Below, piece by piece: positions 7,330 through 14,846 of a stretch of 15,039 nucleotides of DNA. Numbering within the stretch: the first letter of the stretch is position 1; every line of letters starts with the position of its first letter. Source of the DNA: DASZJY01 sp036260255 (GTDB lineage Bacteria > Actinomycetota > Acidimicrobiia > Acidimicrobiales > AC-14); the NCBI GenBank assembly GCA_036260255.1, contig DATAAF010000038.1, positions 1-15,039 on the forward strand. Reading direction: 5' to 3'. The notes beneath the pieces were generated by a model that did not search any database, was not told where the DNA came from, and saw nothing but the letters and a program-made list of their open reading frames with translations. Made by a program: the position numbers and the translations under genes.

Positions 7330-8876
7330 TGGACACCGTGAGCCCTCCCGTCGGCGCTTCCCGCGAATCCTGGGAGACCGCCAAGTCAGCCAGGAGGGCT
7401 CGCTGGATCGAGTATTGGGATCCCGAGGATGACGCGTTCTGGGAGACGACGGGAAAGAGGGTCGCCCGCCGGAACCTCGCCTGGTCGATCTTCGCCGAGC
7501 ATCTAGGGTTCAGCGTCTGGGTCCTCTGGACGATCGTCGTCATCAACCTCGCCAACATCGGCATCACGCTCTCGGTGTCGGAGCTGTTCCTGCTGACGGC
7601 GGTGCCGAACCTGGTCGGGTCCGCGCTCCGGATCCCCTACACCTTCGCGGTCCCACGGTTCGGCGGCAGGGCGTGGACGGCGATCAGCGCCGCTCTCCTC
7701 TTCATCCCGACGCTGCTGCTCGCCATCGTCGTTCCCAGCGGCTGGTTGGCCCAGCAGAGTCACCAGACGCAGCTGTGGGTCCTGCTGCTGTGCTCGGCCA
7801 CCGCCGGCTTCGGGGGCGGGAACTTCTCGTCGTCGATGTTCAACATCTCGTTCTTCTATCCCGAGAGGAAGAAGGGCTTCGCCCTCGGGCTGAACGCCGC
7901 CGGCGGGAACCTCGGCGTCGCCGTGGCGCAGCTGGTGGTGCCGTTGGTCATCGTCGTCGGCGTCCCGGCGGCGGCGGTGCAGCTGCCCCAACACGAGGTG
8001 CACATCGCCTACGCCGGCCTCATGTGGCTGCCGTTCGTCGCCCTCGCCGTCATCGGTGCCGGGCGGTACATGGACAGCCTCACGGTGGCCAAGGCCGACA
8101 AGCGTTCCTATGTGAAGGCGCTGGCCAACAGCCAGACCTGGATCATGTCGTTCCTCTACATCGGCACCTTCGGCTCCTTCATCGGTTTCTCCTTCGCCCT
8201 GCCACTGGTGATCAAGAACACCTTTCCGGAGTTCCTGACCGCCCACCCGTTCATCGCCACCTACCTGGGCGGGCTGAGCTTCGTCGGCGCGCTGATCGGG
8301 TCGCTCTCGCGCCCGCTGGGCGGCTGGATCTCCGACCGCGTCGGCGGGGCGCGGGTGACGCTGGCCGTCTTCCTCGCCATGGCGGTGGCTACCGCCACCG
8401 CCATAGCCGGAGCCCAGCAGCGAAGCTTCACGCTGTTCTTCGGCTCCTACATGGCGATCTTCCTGTTCGCCGGCATGGGGAACGGCTCGACGTACAAGAT
8501 GATCCCGTCGATCTTCGCAACCCTGGGACAGAGAGAGGTCGCGGAGCGGGGCCTCGACCCCCAGCAGACGGCGGTGGAGTTCAAGCGCCGCGCCGCCGCG
8601 GTGATCGGGATCGCCGGGGCGATCGGCGCGTTCGGGGGCTTCCTCATCCAGGTGGTGCTCCGCCAGGCGAGCCTGGGGGTGTCGGAGCGCGTGAGGGCGG
8701 CCAAGACGCCGGCCGAGAAGGTGGCGGTCGGCGCGGCGAACGCCGACTGGTCGGTACCCGCGCTCTGGGCCTTCCTGTTCTCCTACGTCGTCTTTGCCGG
8801 CGTGACCTGGTTGTTCTATCTCCGCAAAAGCGTGGCGACGGACCGCATCCCGAGCCGGGCGTACGCCTCGATCTGA
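7329..8876 (+). CDS. narK: NarK-type nitrate/nitrite transporter (MFS, NNP family)
   Basis: A 515-residue major facilitator protein that moves nitrate in, by proton symport or in exchange for nitrite. Visible hallmarks are FAEHLGFSVW in the first helix, RIPYTF at about 101-106 (the Arg matching the nitrate-binding Arg of helix 2), and the first nitrate signature AGFGGGNFSSSMFN (about 159-172). The second conserved Arg is in SRPLGGWISDRVGG, and the second signature is FAGMGNGSTYKMIP. About twelve hydrophobic helices are seen. The N-terminal segment with RWIEYWDPEDDAFWETTG is typical of actinobacterial NarK proteins. I chose ATG 7329 because a -10-like TACTCT fits leaderless initiation there; GTG 7296 and GTG 7338 are alternatives. 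It converges on the nitrate reductase genes with 25 bases between stops, so it is a separate transcript in the same functional cluster. Confidence 0.92.
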   Translation: MDTVSPPVGASRESWETAKSARRARWIEYWDPEDDAFWETTGKRVARRNLAWSIFAEHLGFSVWVLWTIVVINLANIGITLSVSELFLLTAVPNLVGSALRIPYTFAVPRFGGRAWTAISAALLFIPTLLLAIVVPSGWLAQQSHQTQLWVLLLCSATAGFGGGNFSSSMFNISFFYPERKKGFALGLNAAGGNLGVAVAQLVVPLVIVVGVPAAAVQLPQHEVHIAYAGLMWLPFVALAVIGAGRYMDSLTVAKADKRSYVKALANSQTWIMSFLYIGTFGSFIGFSFALPLVIKNTFPEFLTAHPFIATYLGGLSFVGALIGSLSRPLGGWISDRVGGARVTLAVFLAMAVATATAIAGAQQRSFTLFFGSYMAIFLFAGMGNGSTYKMIPSIFATLGQREVAERGLDPQQTAVEFKRRAAAVIGIAGAIGAFGGFLIQVVLRQASLGVSERVRAAKTPAEKVAVGAANADWSVPALWAFLFSYVVFAGVTWLFYLRKSVATDRIPSRAYASI

Positions 8877-8901
8877 TCGCGCCGAACCGCGGACCGGCGG
8901 G

Positions 8902-11097
8902 TCAGCGCTCGACCCGGACGGCGCACTGCTTGTAGTTGGGTTCCCGGGAGACGGGGTCGAACTCGTCCACGGTCAGCCGGTTGGCGCACCACTCGTCGTA
9001 GTGGAAGGGCACGAACAACTCGCTTTCGCGAACGACGGCGGTGACCCGGACGACGATGTCGTCGACCGCTCCCCGCCGGGACACGAGCCGGACGCGGTCT
9101 CCCGATCGCACGTCGAGCCGGCGGGCGTCGGCCGGGTTCAGCTCGACCCACGCCTCCGGGGCGAGCTTCTCGAGGATGTCCACCCGGCCCGTCTTGGTTC
9201 GCGTGTGCCAGTGCTCGACCGTGCGCCCGGTGTTGAGCAGGAACGGGTAGTGCTGGTTCGGCGCGTCGGCGATGGGCTCCGGCGCGACAGGCCAGATCCT
9301 CGCGGCGCCCGAGGCGGTCTGGAAGCGGCCGTCGGCGTAGAGCCGGGGTTCGCCGGCCGGGAGCGGCGTGTCCTCGGGGCATGGCCATTGGACGCCTCCG
9401 GCGGCGTCGATGCGTTCCCAGGTAATGCCGCTGTAGTCGCACAGACGGCCCGCGGAGACCCGACGCCACTCCTCGAAGGCGTCCTTCGGTCCGGTCCAAT
9501 TCGGGTAGAGCTCGTCGCGTACGCCCATGGCCTCGGCGACGGCGAGGAAGATGTCGAAGTCAGGACGCGCCTGCCCCGGGGGGTCGACCGCCTTGCGTAC
9601 CCGGGACACCCGGCGCTCGGCGTTGGTGTAGGTGCCCTCCTTCTCACCCCAGATCGCGGCGGGCAGGACCACGTCGGCCCGCGCCGTCGTCGGGGTCTGG
9701 AAGCCGTCCTGCACGACGAGGAGGTCCAGCTTGGACAACGCCCGCTCGAGCCGGCCGCGGTTGGGGAACGACACCGGCGGGTTGGTGGCGACGACCCAGA
9801 GCGCCCTGATCGTGCCGTCGGCGATCCCGTCGATGATGTCGGGGTAGGCGCGGCCGCGCGCCGTGGGGACCCGCTCGAGGGGGACGTCCCACACCGCGGC
9901 CAGCTCGGCCCTGTCCTTTTCGCTGTCGTAGGCGCGGTAGCCAGGGAGGGAGGCGGTGAAGCCGGCCTCCCGCGTGCCCATGGCGTTGCACTGTCCGGTG
10001 ATGGAGAACGGCGCCGCACCTGCCCGCCCCACGTTTCCCGTCACCAGACACAGGGTGTTGAGGAGGGTCACCGTCTCCGTGCCCTGCACCGAGTGATTGA
10101 CGCCCATCGTCCACGCGACCATGGCCCGCTCGGCGCGCCCGAAGGCCAACGTGGCGCGGTGGATCGCCTCCGGCTCCAGGCCGCATTCGTCGGCCACCCT
10201 GTCGAGCTCGTAGGACTGCACGTGAGCGGCGAGCTCCTCGAAGCCTTCGGTGTGGGACGCCAGGTAGTCGTGGTCGACCAGGTCCTCGTCGATGAGGATC
10301 TTGAGCATCCCGTTGAGCAGGGTGATGTCGGTGCGGGGCCGTATGGCCAGGTGGAGGTCGGCCAGCCCGGCCGTCTTGGTGACCCGGGGGTCGACGACGA
10401 TGACCGTGGCGGCGCGGTTCCCGAGCACCCGGGGCGCCAGCAAGGGATGGTTGTCGGCGATGTTGGCGCCGACGAGCAGGATGCAGTCGGCCTGCTCGAA
10501 GTCGTCGTAGCAGCCGGGTGGGCCGTCGCTGCCGAAGCTGCGCTTGTAGCCCGCCACCGCGCTCGACATGCACAACGTGGTGTTGCCGTCGTAGTGGCGC
10601 AGGCCCAGCCCGAGGCGGACGAGCTTGCCCAGGGCGTAGAACTCCTCGGTGACCAGCTGGCCCGTGCTCAGCACGGCCACCGCCTCAGGCCCGTGCTCAC
10701 GCAGCACTCGGCGAAAGCGGGTGACCATGGTGCCGATGGCCCCGTCCCAGTCGACGGGCTCCTGTTCTCCGCCCTGGCCCCGTCGCCGGAGAGGGGTCGT
10801 GAGGCGGCCCTCGGCTGAGATCGTGTGGTGCTCGGAGAGCCCCTTGGGACAGAGCCGCCCGCGGTTCACCGGGTGGTCGGGGTCTCCCATGACGCTCACG
10901 GCGCGCCCCTCGCGTACCCCGAGGAGCATCCCGCAGCCGACCGAGCAGTACCCGCAGGTCGTCCGGACCCAGTGGTCGGGCCGGCGGGTCGCGCCGAGCA
11001 CGCCGAAGCGCGCGTCCACGTCGTAGCCGGCGCCGGGCGACGAGCTGGCCAGCCCCAGCTGCGACGCCAGCGAGGGCGGCTCGGCGGTGTCGCTCAC
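8902..11097 (-). CDS. nasC: NasC/NarB-type molybdopterin nitrate reductase, catalytic subunit
   Basis: A 731-residue molybdenum enzyme that reduces nitrate to nitrite at a bis-MGD cofactor. Near the N-terminus a C-x2-C-x3-C-x27-C set (Cys 48, 51, 55, 83) holds a [4Fe-4S] cluster. LCMSSAVAGYKRS carries the expected molybdenum-ligand Cys at 176, and GSDGPPGCYDD follows, the pattern of NasA/NarB/NasC nitrate reductases rather than formate dehydrogenases. The C-terminal molydopterin-dinucleotide-binding domain ends in NYKQCAVRV, also typical of this group. No twin-arginine signal is present, so it should stay in the cytoplasm. Its GTG start overlaps the stop of the upstream DmsBC fusion gene (GTGA, 4 bases), implying translational coupling. 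The frame stays open far upstream across that gene, but this is a by-product of GC-rich codon use. No FAD, ferredoxin or NADH subunit of the usual assimilatory type is in the window. Confidence 0.9.
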   Translation of the reverse strand: MSDTAEPPSLASQLGLASSSPGAGYDVDARFGVLGATRRPDHWVRTTCGYCSVGCGMLLGVREGRAVSVMGDPDHPVNRGRLCPKGLSEHHTISAEGRLTTPLRRRGQGGEQEPVDWDGAIGTMVTRFRRVLREHGPEAVAVLSTGQLVTEEFYALGKLVRLGLGLRHYDGNTTLCMSSAVAGYKRSFGSDGPPGCYDDFEQADCILLVGANIADNHPLLAPRVLGNRAATVIVVDPRVTKTAGLADLHLAIRPRTDITLLNGMLKILIDEDLVDHDYLASHTEGFEELAAHVQSYELDRVADECGLEPEAIHRATLAFGRAERAMVAWTMGVNHSVQGTETVTLLNTLCLVTGNVGRAGAAPFSITGQCNAMGTREAGFTASLPGYRAYDSEKDRAELAAVWDVPLERVPTARGRAYPDIIDGIADGTIRALWVVATNPPVSFPNRGRLERALSKLDLLVVQDGFQTPTTARADVVLPAAIWGEKEGTYTNAERRVSRVRKAVDPPGQARPDFDIFLAVAEAMGVRDELYPNWTGPKDAFEEWRRVSAGRLCDYSGITWERIDAAGGVQWPCPEDTPLPAGEPRLYADGRFQTASGAARIWPVAPEPIADAPNQHYPFLLNTGRTVEHWHTRTKTGRVDILEKLAPEAWVELNPADARRLDVRSGDRVRLVSRRGAVDDIVVRVTAVVRESELFVPFHYDEWCANRLTVDEFDPVSREPNYKQCAVRVER

Positions 11098-12686
11098 GGG
11101 CTCTCGAAGAAGCTGCCGACCATGCCGTGGGGGACGACCGTCACGTAGAAGAGGTACCGACCGATCAACTCGCCCGCCACGACCGCCACGAGGGCGGTGC
11201 CGAGGCGCCCGGCCGCCGCAGAGCCGCCGAGCGGGACCACGAGGGCCGAGGCCATCAGGGCGAGGCCACTCGCGGCGAAGGCGACTCGGGCCGCCAGCAG
11301 GCCTCGGGAGCGCTCGAGCAGCAGGTGCGCGGTACCGCGGTGTTGGCGGTCGGAGCGACGCCGCACCGTCCGCACCAGGTGGGCGAGGGCGCCCAGCTGG
11401 ACGAGCGTGCCGAGCGCCGAGGCGGCCAGGAGCACGCCGATCCAGGTGACGCCCAGCCGGGCCCGGTCGAGGCAGAGCAGCGTGAGCAGGGGGCCCGCCG
11501 CCAGACCGGTGGAGAAGAACGCCACCAGCGTCCGGCCGGAGTTCCACACCGGACGGGCGGGTACGAGGTAGAGGCGCCCACTGGCGTAGACGCCGGCCAG
11601 GCCGAGCACGACGGCGACGAGGCCGAGCACCAACGAGAACCGCGCCCAACCCCCGGAGGCGGTCGGCCTGGACGCCGCCGCATAGGCGAGCGACAGGGCC
11701 GAGAAGGCCGTGAACAGGGCCACCTCGCGGCTGAGCCAGGAGGTCCTGAGGTTGCGGAGGGCCTTGAGCGCACTGGTCGGGCGACCCAGATGGAAGAGCG
11801 AGGCCGCCAAGGCGGTGGCCCCGGCCAGAAAGCCGGTTGCGGCCCCACGGGCAAGCGTGCCCCCCCGTAGGCCCCCGAGCGCCTGCAGGGTCACCGTGGC
11901 CGTCAGCGTCCCCAGCGAGAGCTGGGTGAGCAAGGTCAGGCCGATGAGCGGCCAGTGGGGGTCCTCGGGCGCGAAGCGGTCGTCGCTGACGGCCGCCGTG
12001 TCGGCGGGCATGCCGGCCGGCAGCTCCACACGGGTGGTGGAGAGGGTGATGCTCGACGGTGGCAACCCGGGTGCGTCGGCGGCGGCGTGGTCCGCTCGCC
12101 ATGCGGCCACGTCGACCTTCTCGACGGTGATGGCATGCGTCGGACAGGCTCCGACGCACGCCGGCTCCTGGCCCGCCTCCAGCCGGGGCAGGCACATGTC
12201 GCATTTCGAGACGATCTTGCGGCCCTGGTCGAAGACGGGGACCTCGTAGGGGCAGTTCCAGATGCAGTACTGGCAGCCGATGCACTCGTCGGCGTCTTGA
12301 CGGACGACGCCGTTGTCGAGCTTGACGTAGGCGTTCGTGGGACAACCCGAGAGGCAGGTTGGCTCGAGGCAGTGGTTGCACGCCATCGACATCGTGAACC
12401 GGCGGGTGTGGGGAAAGGACCCGCCTTCGAGCTCGCCCACCCGGCGCCAGGCCACGTCGATGGGTGTGTCGTTCTGCTCGGCGCACGCCACCTCGCAGGA
12501 ATGGCACCCGATGCAAGCGTCCATGGCGAAACCGAAGCGGTACTGCTCACCGGCGTCGAGCGGCAGCAGCTCGGGGGCGTGGGCCGGGGGCGCCTCTGCA
12601 TCCGGGAGCGGGCCGGTTCCGGAGAAGGCGACGGGACTGTCGGCGGGCTGGCGTATGGCGGCCGCGGCCGCGCCCGACGGCGTCAC
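11094..12686 (-). CDS. DmsB-DmsC fusion: four-cluster ferredoxin subunit joined to membrane anchor
   Basis: A 530-residue protein that most likely carries electrons from membrane quinol to the nitrate reductase. After about 50 Ala/Pro-rich residues, a DmsB-like domain holds sixteen Cys in four cluster motifs: 58/61/64/68, 103/106/111/115, 135/138/141/145 and 162/165/177/181, predicting four [4Fe-4S] clusters. From about residue 245 a DmsC/NrfD-like anchor shows about eight hydrophobic helices, including SLFHLGRPTSALKALRN, a typical DmsC loop. In most organisms these are two genes. No twin-arginine motif is seen on either subunit of the complex. The GTG at 12686 is preceded by no ribosome site but by TACGTT six bases upstream, pointing to a leaderless start. 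It is the first gene of a two-gene operon with the catalytic subunit. Other DMSO-reductase-family partners are possible, but adjacency makes nitrate reductase the natural one. Confidence 0.88.
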   Translation of the reverse strand: MTPSGAAAAAIRQPADSPVAFSGTGPLPDAEAPPAHAPELLPLDAGEQYRFGFAMDACIGCHSCEVACAEQNDTPIDVAWRRVGELEGGSFPHTRRFTMSMACNHCLEPTCLSGCPTNAYVKLDNGVVRQDADECIGCQYCIWNCPYEVPVFDQGRKIVSKCDMCLPRLEAGQEPACVGACPTHAITVEKVDVAAWRADHAAADAPGLPPSSITLSTTRVELPAGMPADTAAVSDDRFAPEDPHWPLIGLTLLTQLSLGTLTATVTLQALGGLRGGTLARGAATGFLAGATALAASLFHLGRPTSALKALRNLRTSWLSREVALFTAFSALSLAYAAASRPTASGGWARFSLVLGLVAVVLGLAGVYASGRLYLVPARPVWNSGRTLVAFFSTGLAAGPLLTLLCLDRARLGVTWIGVLLAASALGTLVQLGALAHLVRTVRRRSDRQHRGTAHLLLERSRGLLAARVAFAASGLALMASALVVPLGGSAAAGRLGTALVAVVAGELIGRYLFYVTVVPHGMVGSFFESP

Positions 12687-12698
12687 GTCGTGAACGTA
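12686..12698 (-). promoter_or_regulatory. Candidate leaderless -10 box of the DmsBC fusion operon
   Basis: On the minus strand TACGTT (12698-12693) lies six bases before the GTG at 12686. This matches TAnnnT and puts the transcript start on the start codon. No Shine-Dalgarno sequence is present. No recognisable -35 is seen. Confidence 0.4.
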
Positions 12699-12864
12699 AC
12701 GCCCACGTGTTTCGAGGCCTTGTGGACGGCATTTCGCGGGAGCGAACGCTGGCTCACAGGAGGCTTACCGCAGCCTTGCGGCTCCGTGACAGGCCAGGGG
12801 CGGGGCAACGCCCCGTTTCGCCGCCGGAAACCCGCAATTCACGGGCCCTGGCTACCTTCGGCGC
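12687..12864. other. Divergent control region between the nitrate reductase operon and moaA
   Basis: This 178-base region lies between two divergent leaderless-type promoters. It contains CCGCA (12768-12772) paired with TGCGG (12777-12781), overlapped by an alternative pair AGGCT (12761-12765) with AGCCT (12772-12776). It also has a compact hairpin CGGGGC (12801-12806), AAC loop, GCCCCG (12810-12815), followed by TTT. These could be operator dyads or a short attenuator-like structure. I cannot match them to the Moco riboswitch consensus. Confidence 0.45.
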
Positions 12865-12865
12865 G
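12853..12865 (+). promoter_or_regulatory. Candidate leaderless -10 box of moaA
   Basis: TACCTT (12853-12858) lies six bases before the GTG at 12865, the same geometry as the divergent DmsBC gene. No Shine-Dalgarno sequence precedes the start and no clear -35 is seen. Confidence 0.42.
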
Positions 12866-13929
12866 TGCCGACCGGCTCGCCTGTCCCCGTCGTCCTCCAG
12901 CGCCGCCAACCGGCGGCGCCCACCGGCCAGCTGCCGGTGGCCGGGCCGTTGGTCGACCGCTTCGGCCGCGTGCACACCGACGTGCGGCTCTCGGTCACCG
13001 ACCGGTGCAACCTCCGCTGCTCCTACTGCCTTCCGGAGGAGAAGGCGAGCTGGCTCCCCGGCGGCGACATCCTCACCTTCGACGAGATGGCCAGGGTGGC
13101 GGCGGTGGCCCGGCAGCTCGGCGTGCGGACGGTCCGCCTCACCGGCGGCGAGCCTCTGCTGCGGCAGGGGATCGCGGAGCTGGTGGCGAGGCTGGACAGC
13201 TTGGGCTTCGACGACCTGTCGCTCACCACCAACGGGGTGAGGCTCGCCCGGATGGCCGGTGACCTCGCCGCCGCCGGCCTCCGCCGAGTGAACGTGAGCT
13301 GCGACTCCCTGACGGCGGACCGCTTCCGGGAGATCACGCGGCGCGACGTCTTGGCGCAGGTGCTCGAAGCGATGGACGTCGCCGAAGCCTCCGGCCTCAC
13401 GCCCGTGAAGGTGAACGTCGTCGTGATCGGCGGCGTGAACGACGACGAGGTCCTGGACTTCGCCGCCTTCGCCCGACGCACGGGTCGGGTCGTCCGCTTC
13501 ATCGAGTACATGCCCCTCGACGCGGGTCGGGCGTGGCAGCGGCCAGTCGTCGTTCCCGGTCACGAGATCCTGGGCAGGATCGCCGCTCGCTGGCCGCTGG
13601 CACCGATCGGCAAGGTGGGGGACGATCCCGCCCCCGCCGACCGCTACCGCTTCCTCGACGGCGGCGGCGAGATCGCGGTGATCAGCAGCGTCACCGCCCC
13701 GTTCTGCGGGAGCTGCGACCGGCTCCGCGTCACCGCCGACGGCGCCATCCGCAACTGCCTGTTCGCGGCCACGGAGTGGTCGCTGCGAGATGCGATGCGG
13801 TCGGGCTGCTCCGACGACGAGCTCGCTCTGCTCTTCCGTGAAGCGGTGTGGCAGAAGTTGCCGGGCCATGGCATCGGCGACGTCGACTTCGTGCCACCCG
13901 CCCGCACCATGTCCCAGATCGGGGGCTGA
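12865..13929 (+). CDS. moaA: MoaA, GTP 3',8-cyclase of molybdenum cofactor synthesis
   Basis: A 354-residue radical-SAM enzyme that, with MoaC, turns GTP into cyclic pyranopterin monophosphate, the first step of molybdopterin synthesis in the cytoplasm. The N-terminal cluster motif C-x3-C-x2-C is at Cys 48, 52 and 55 (DRCNLRCSYC), with the SAM-contacting TGGEPLLR near 93-100. The second, GTP-binding cluster is C-x2-C-x13-C at 281, 284 and 298 (FCGSCDRLRV). The protein ends in Gly-Gly, the C-terminal tail known to be needed for activity. The N-terminus is about 30 residues longer than in E. coli MoaA, as in many actinobacteria. The GTG start follows a TACCTT box by six bases. It is divergent from the nitrate reductase operon, so the two are likely induced together. 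MoaC and MoaE/D are not in the window and must be elsewhere. Confidence 0.96.
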   Translation: MPTGSPVPVVLQRRQPAAPTGQLPVAGPLVDRFGRVHTDVRLSVTDRCNLRCSYCLPEEKASWLPGGDILTFDEMARVAAVARQLGVRTVRLTGGEPLLRQGIAELVARLDSLGFDDLSLTTNGVRLARMAGDLAAAGLRRVNVSCDSLTADRFREITRRDVLAQVLEAMDVAEASGLTPVKVNVVVIGGVNDDEVLDFAAFARRTGRVVRFIEYMPLDAGRAWQRPVVVPGHEILGRIAARWPLAPIGKVGDDPAPADRYRFLDGGGEIAVISSVTAPFCGSCDRLRVTADGAIRNCLFAATEWSLRDAMRSGCSDDELALLFREAVWQKLPGHGIGDVDFVPPARTMSQIGG

Positions 13930-13958
13930 CGCCGCACGCGCCGCGCCGCGGCCGGCTC

Positions 13959-14240
13959 CTACTCGGTCGCCGAGGGCGGCAGGAGCTGGCGGGCCAGGGA
14001 TTGTGCCTCGGCCAGGGCGGCGGCGACAGTGACGTCGTCGTGTGCCCGCCGGGCCACGTACTGGCCGGCGAGGAAGGTGGCGAGAGGGGCGTGGCGTCGC
14101 TCGCTGCCGTGAGCGACCTCCTTTGCCAGGGCGAGGACGGCGGCGACGACCTCTTCGTCGAGGTCGAGCCGGTCGGCTCCGGCTTGCTCCATGGCCGCCC
14201 GATACCGCTCCGGCCAGCTCCCCCCAGCTTCCAGCGTCAC
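13959..14240 (-). CDS. Small DUF6457-like protein linked to mobA
   Basis: A 93-residue, mostly helical, acidic-then-Ala-rich protein. The core LDLDEEVVAAVLALAKEVAH followed by RRHAPLATFLAGQY looks like the DUF6457 family, small actinobacterial proteins often found next to, or fused to, MobA-like nucleotidyltransferases; that match is from memory. No catalytic motif, Cys pair, signal peptide or membrane helix is visible. The GTG start overlaps the mobA stop (GTGA, 4 bases), so the two are probably translated together in fixed ratio. A role in cofactor transfer, or as a MobA partner or stabiliser, is inference from position only. It converges on moaA with 29 bases between stops. Confidence 0.72.
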   Translation of the reverse strand: MTLEAGGSWPERYRAAMEQAGADRLDLDEEVVAAVLALAKEVAHGSERRHAPLATFLAGQYVARRAHDDVTVAAALAEAQSLARQLLPPSATE

Positions 14241-14833
14241 CGGCTCTCGCCCGCAGTGGTGGCGAGGAGCTCGGCCCGCTCCCGGTCACCCGGGTGGTTG
14301 ACGTTGAGGGTGACGTGGTCCCCGAGGTCGACGCCGGTCACATGACTCGGCAGCAGGGCACGAGCCGGAGTCCCCGCCGTCAGGCCCCGTGCCGCCGCCT
14401 GGCACAGCCAACCGCGCCGGTAGGCGGCGAGCAGGGGGTTGGGGGAACCCCGGCTGTCGATGGCGGCCACCGCCTCCGCCGGCTCCCGGTCGAGAAAGGC
14501 GAGAAGCGACGCCAAGGCCGGCGTCGTGACGAGCGGCAGGTCGGTGGCCAGCACCAAGCAGACGTCGGGAGCGCCGACGGCGCCGAAGCCGGCCAGAACG
14601 GCGGGGACCGGTCCTCCACCGGGCCGGCGCTCCTGCACGAACTGCACGCCATCCACGACCGTCCGCCGGAGCGGGCCAACGACCACGAGACGCTCACAGA
14701 GCGGCCGGGCGGCCCTGAGCACGCGGTCGAGCATCCCGACCCCCGCGACGGCCAGGGCCGCCTTGTCGACGCCGCTCATGCGACGTGCCGCGCCGCCGGC
14801 GAGGACGACGCCGCCTACCTCGCCCGGGCGCAC
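14237..14833 (-). CDS. mobA: MobA-type molybdenum cofactor guanylyltransferase
   Basis: A 198-residue nucleotidyltransferase predicted to attach GMP to molybdopterin, making the MGD form used by the nitrate reductase nearby. Near the N-terminus is the nucleotide-binding loop VVLAGGAARRMSGVDKAAL (LAGGxxxRMxGxxK). GGGPVPAVLAGF and LATDLPLV (the metal-binding Asp region, usually DMP) follow, with LNVNHPGD near the end in place of the common NVNTPED. Length suits MobA. The frame is open up to 14992, but the upstream part is Arg-rich and unlike the family, so I take the GTG at 14833, just before the first strand. GTGGGGA lies unusually close to that GTG. A TACGTT box points to a transcript start at an ATG (14847) that is out of frame with mobA. 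The gene could also be a MobA-like NTP transferase of other specificity, but context favours MGD synthesis. Confidence 0.85.
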   Translation of the reverse strand: MRPGEVGGVVLAGGAARRMSGVDKAALAVAGVGMLDRVLRAARPLCERLVVVGPLRRTVVDGVQFVQERRPGGGPVPAVLAGFGAVGAPDVCLVLATDLPLVTTPALASLLAFLDREPAEAVAAIDSRGSPNPLLAAYRRGWLCQAAARGLTAGTPARALLPSHVTGVDLGDHVTLNVNHPGDRERAELLATTAGESR

Positions 14834-14846
14834 GTCCCCACGCTCA

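Noticed and set aside
8880..8899. CGCCG and CGGCG pair between the convergent narK and nitrate reductase stops, as a bidirectional terminator.
   Set aside because: The stem is only 5 bp with a 10-base loop and no T tract on either strand.
11098..12516. N-terminal extension of the nitrate reductase frame, making a 1204-residue open frame.
   Set aside because: The extra ~470 codons are Arg/Pro-rich, resemble no family, and lie over the DmsBC gene in another frame. The protein family starts just before the first Cys cluster, and the GTGA overlap marks the true start.
12755..12852. Moco riboswitch upstream of moaA.
   Set aside because: Hairpins are present, but I could not match the conserved Moco RNA core, and the predicted leaderless moaA transcript would not include them.
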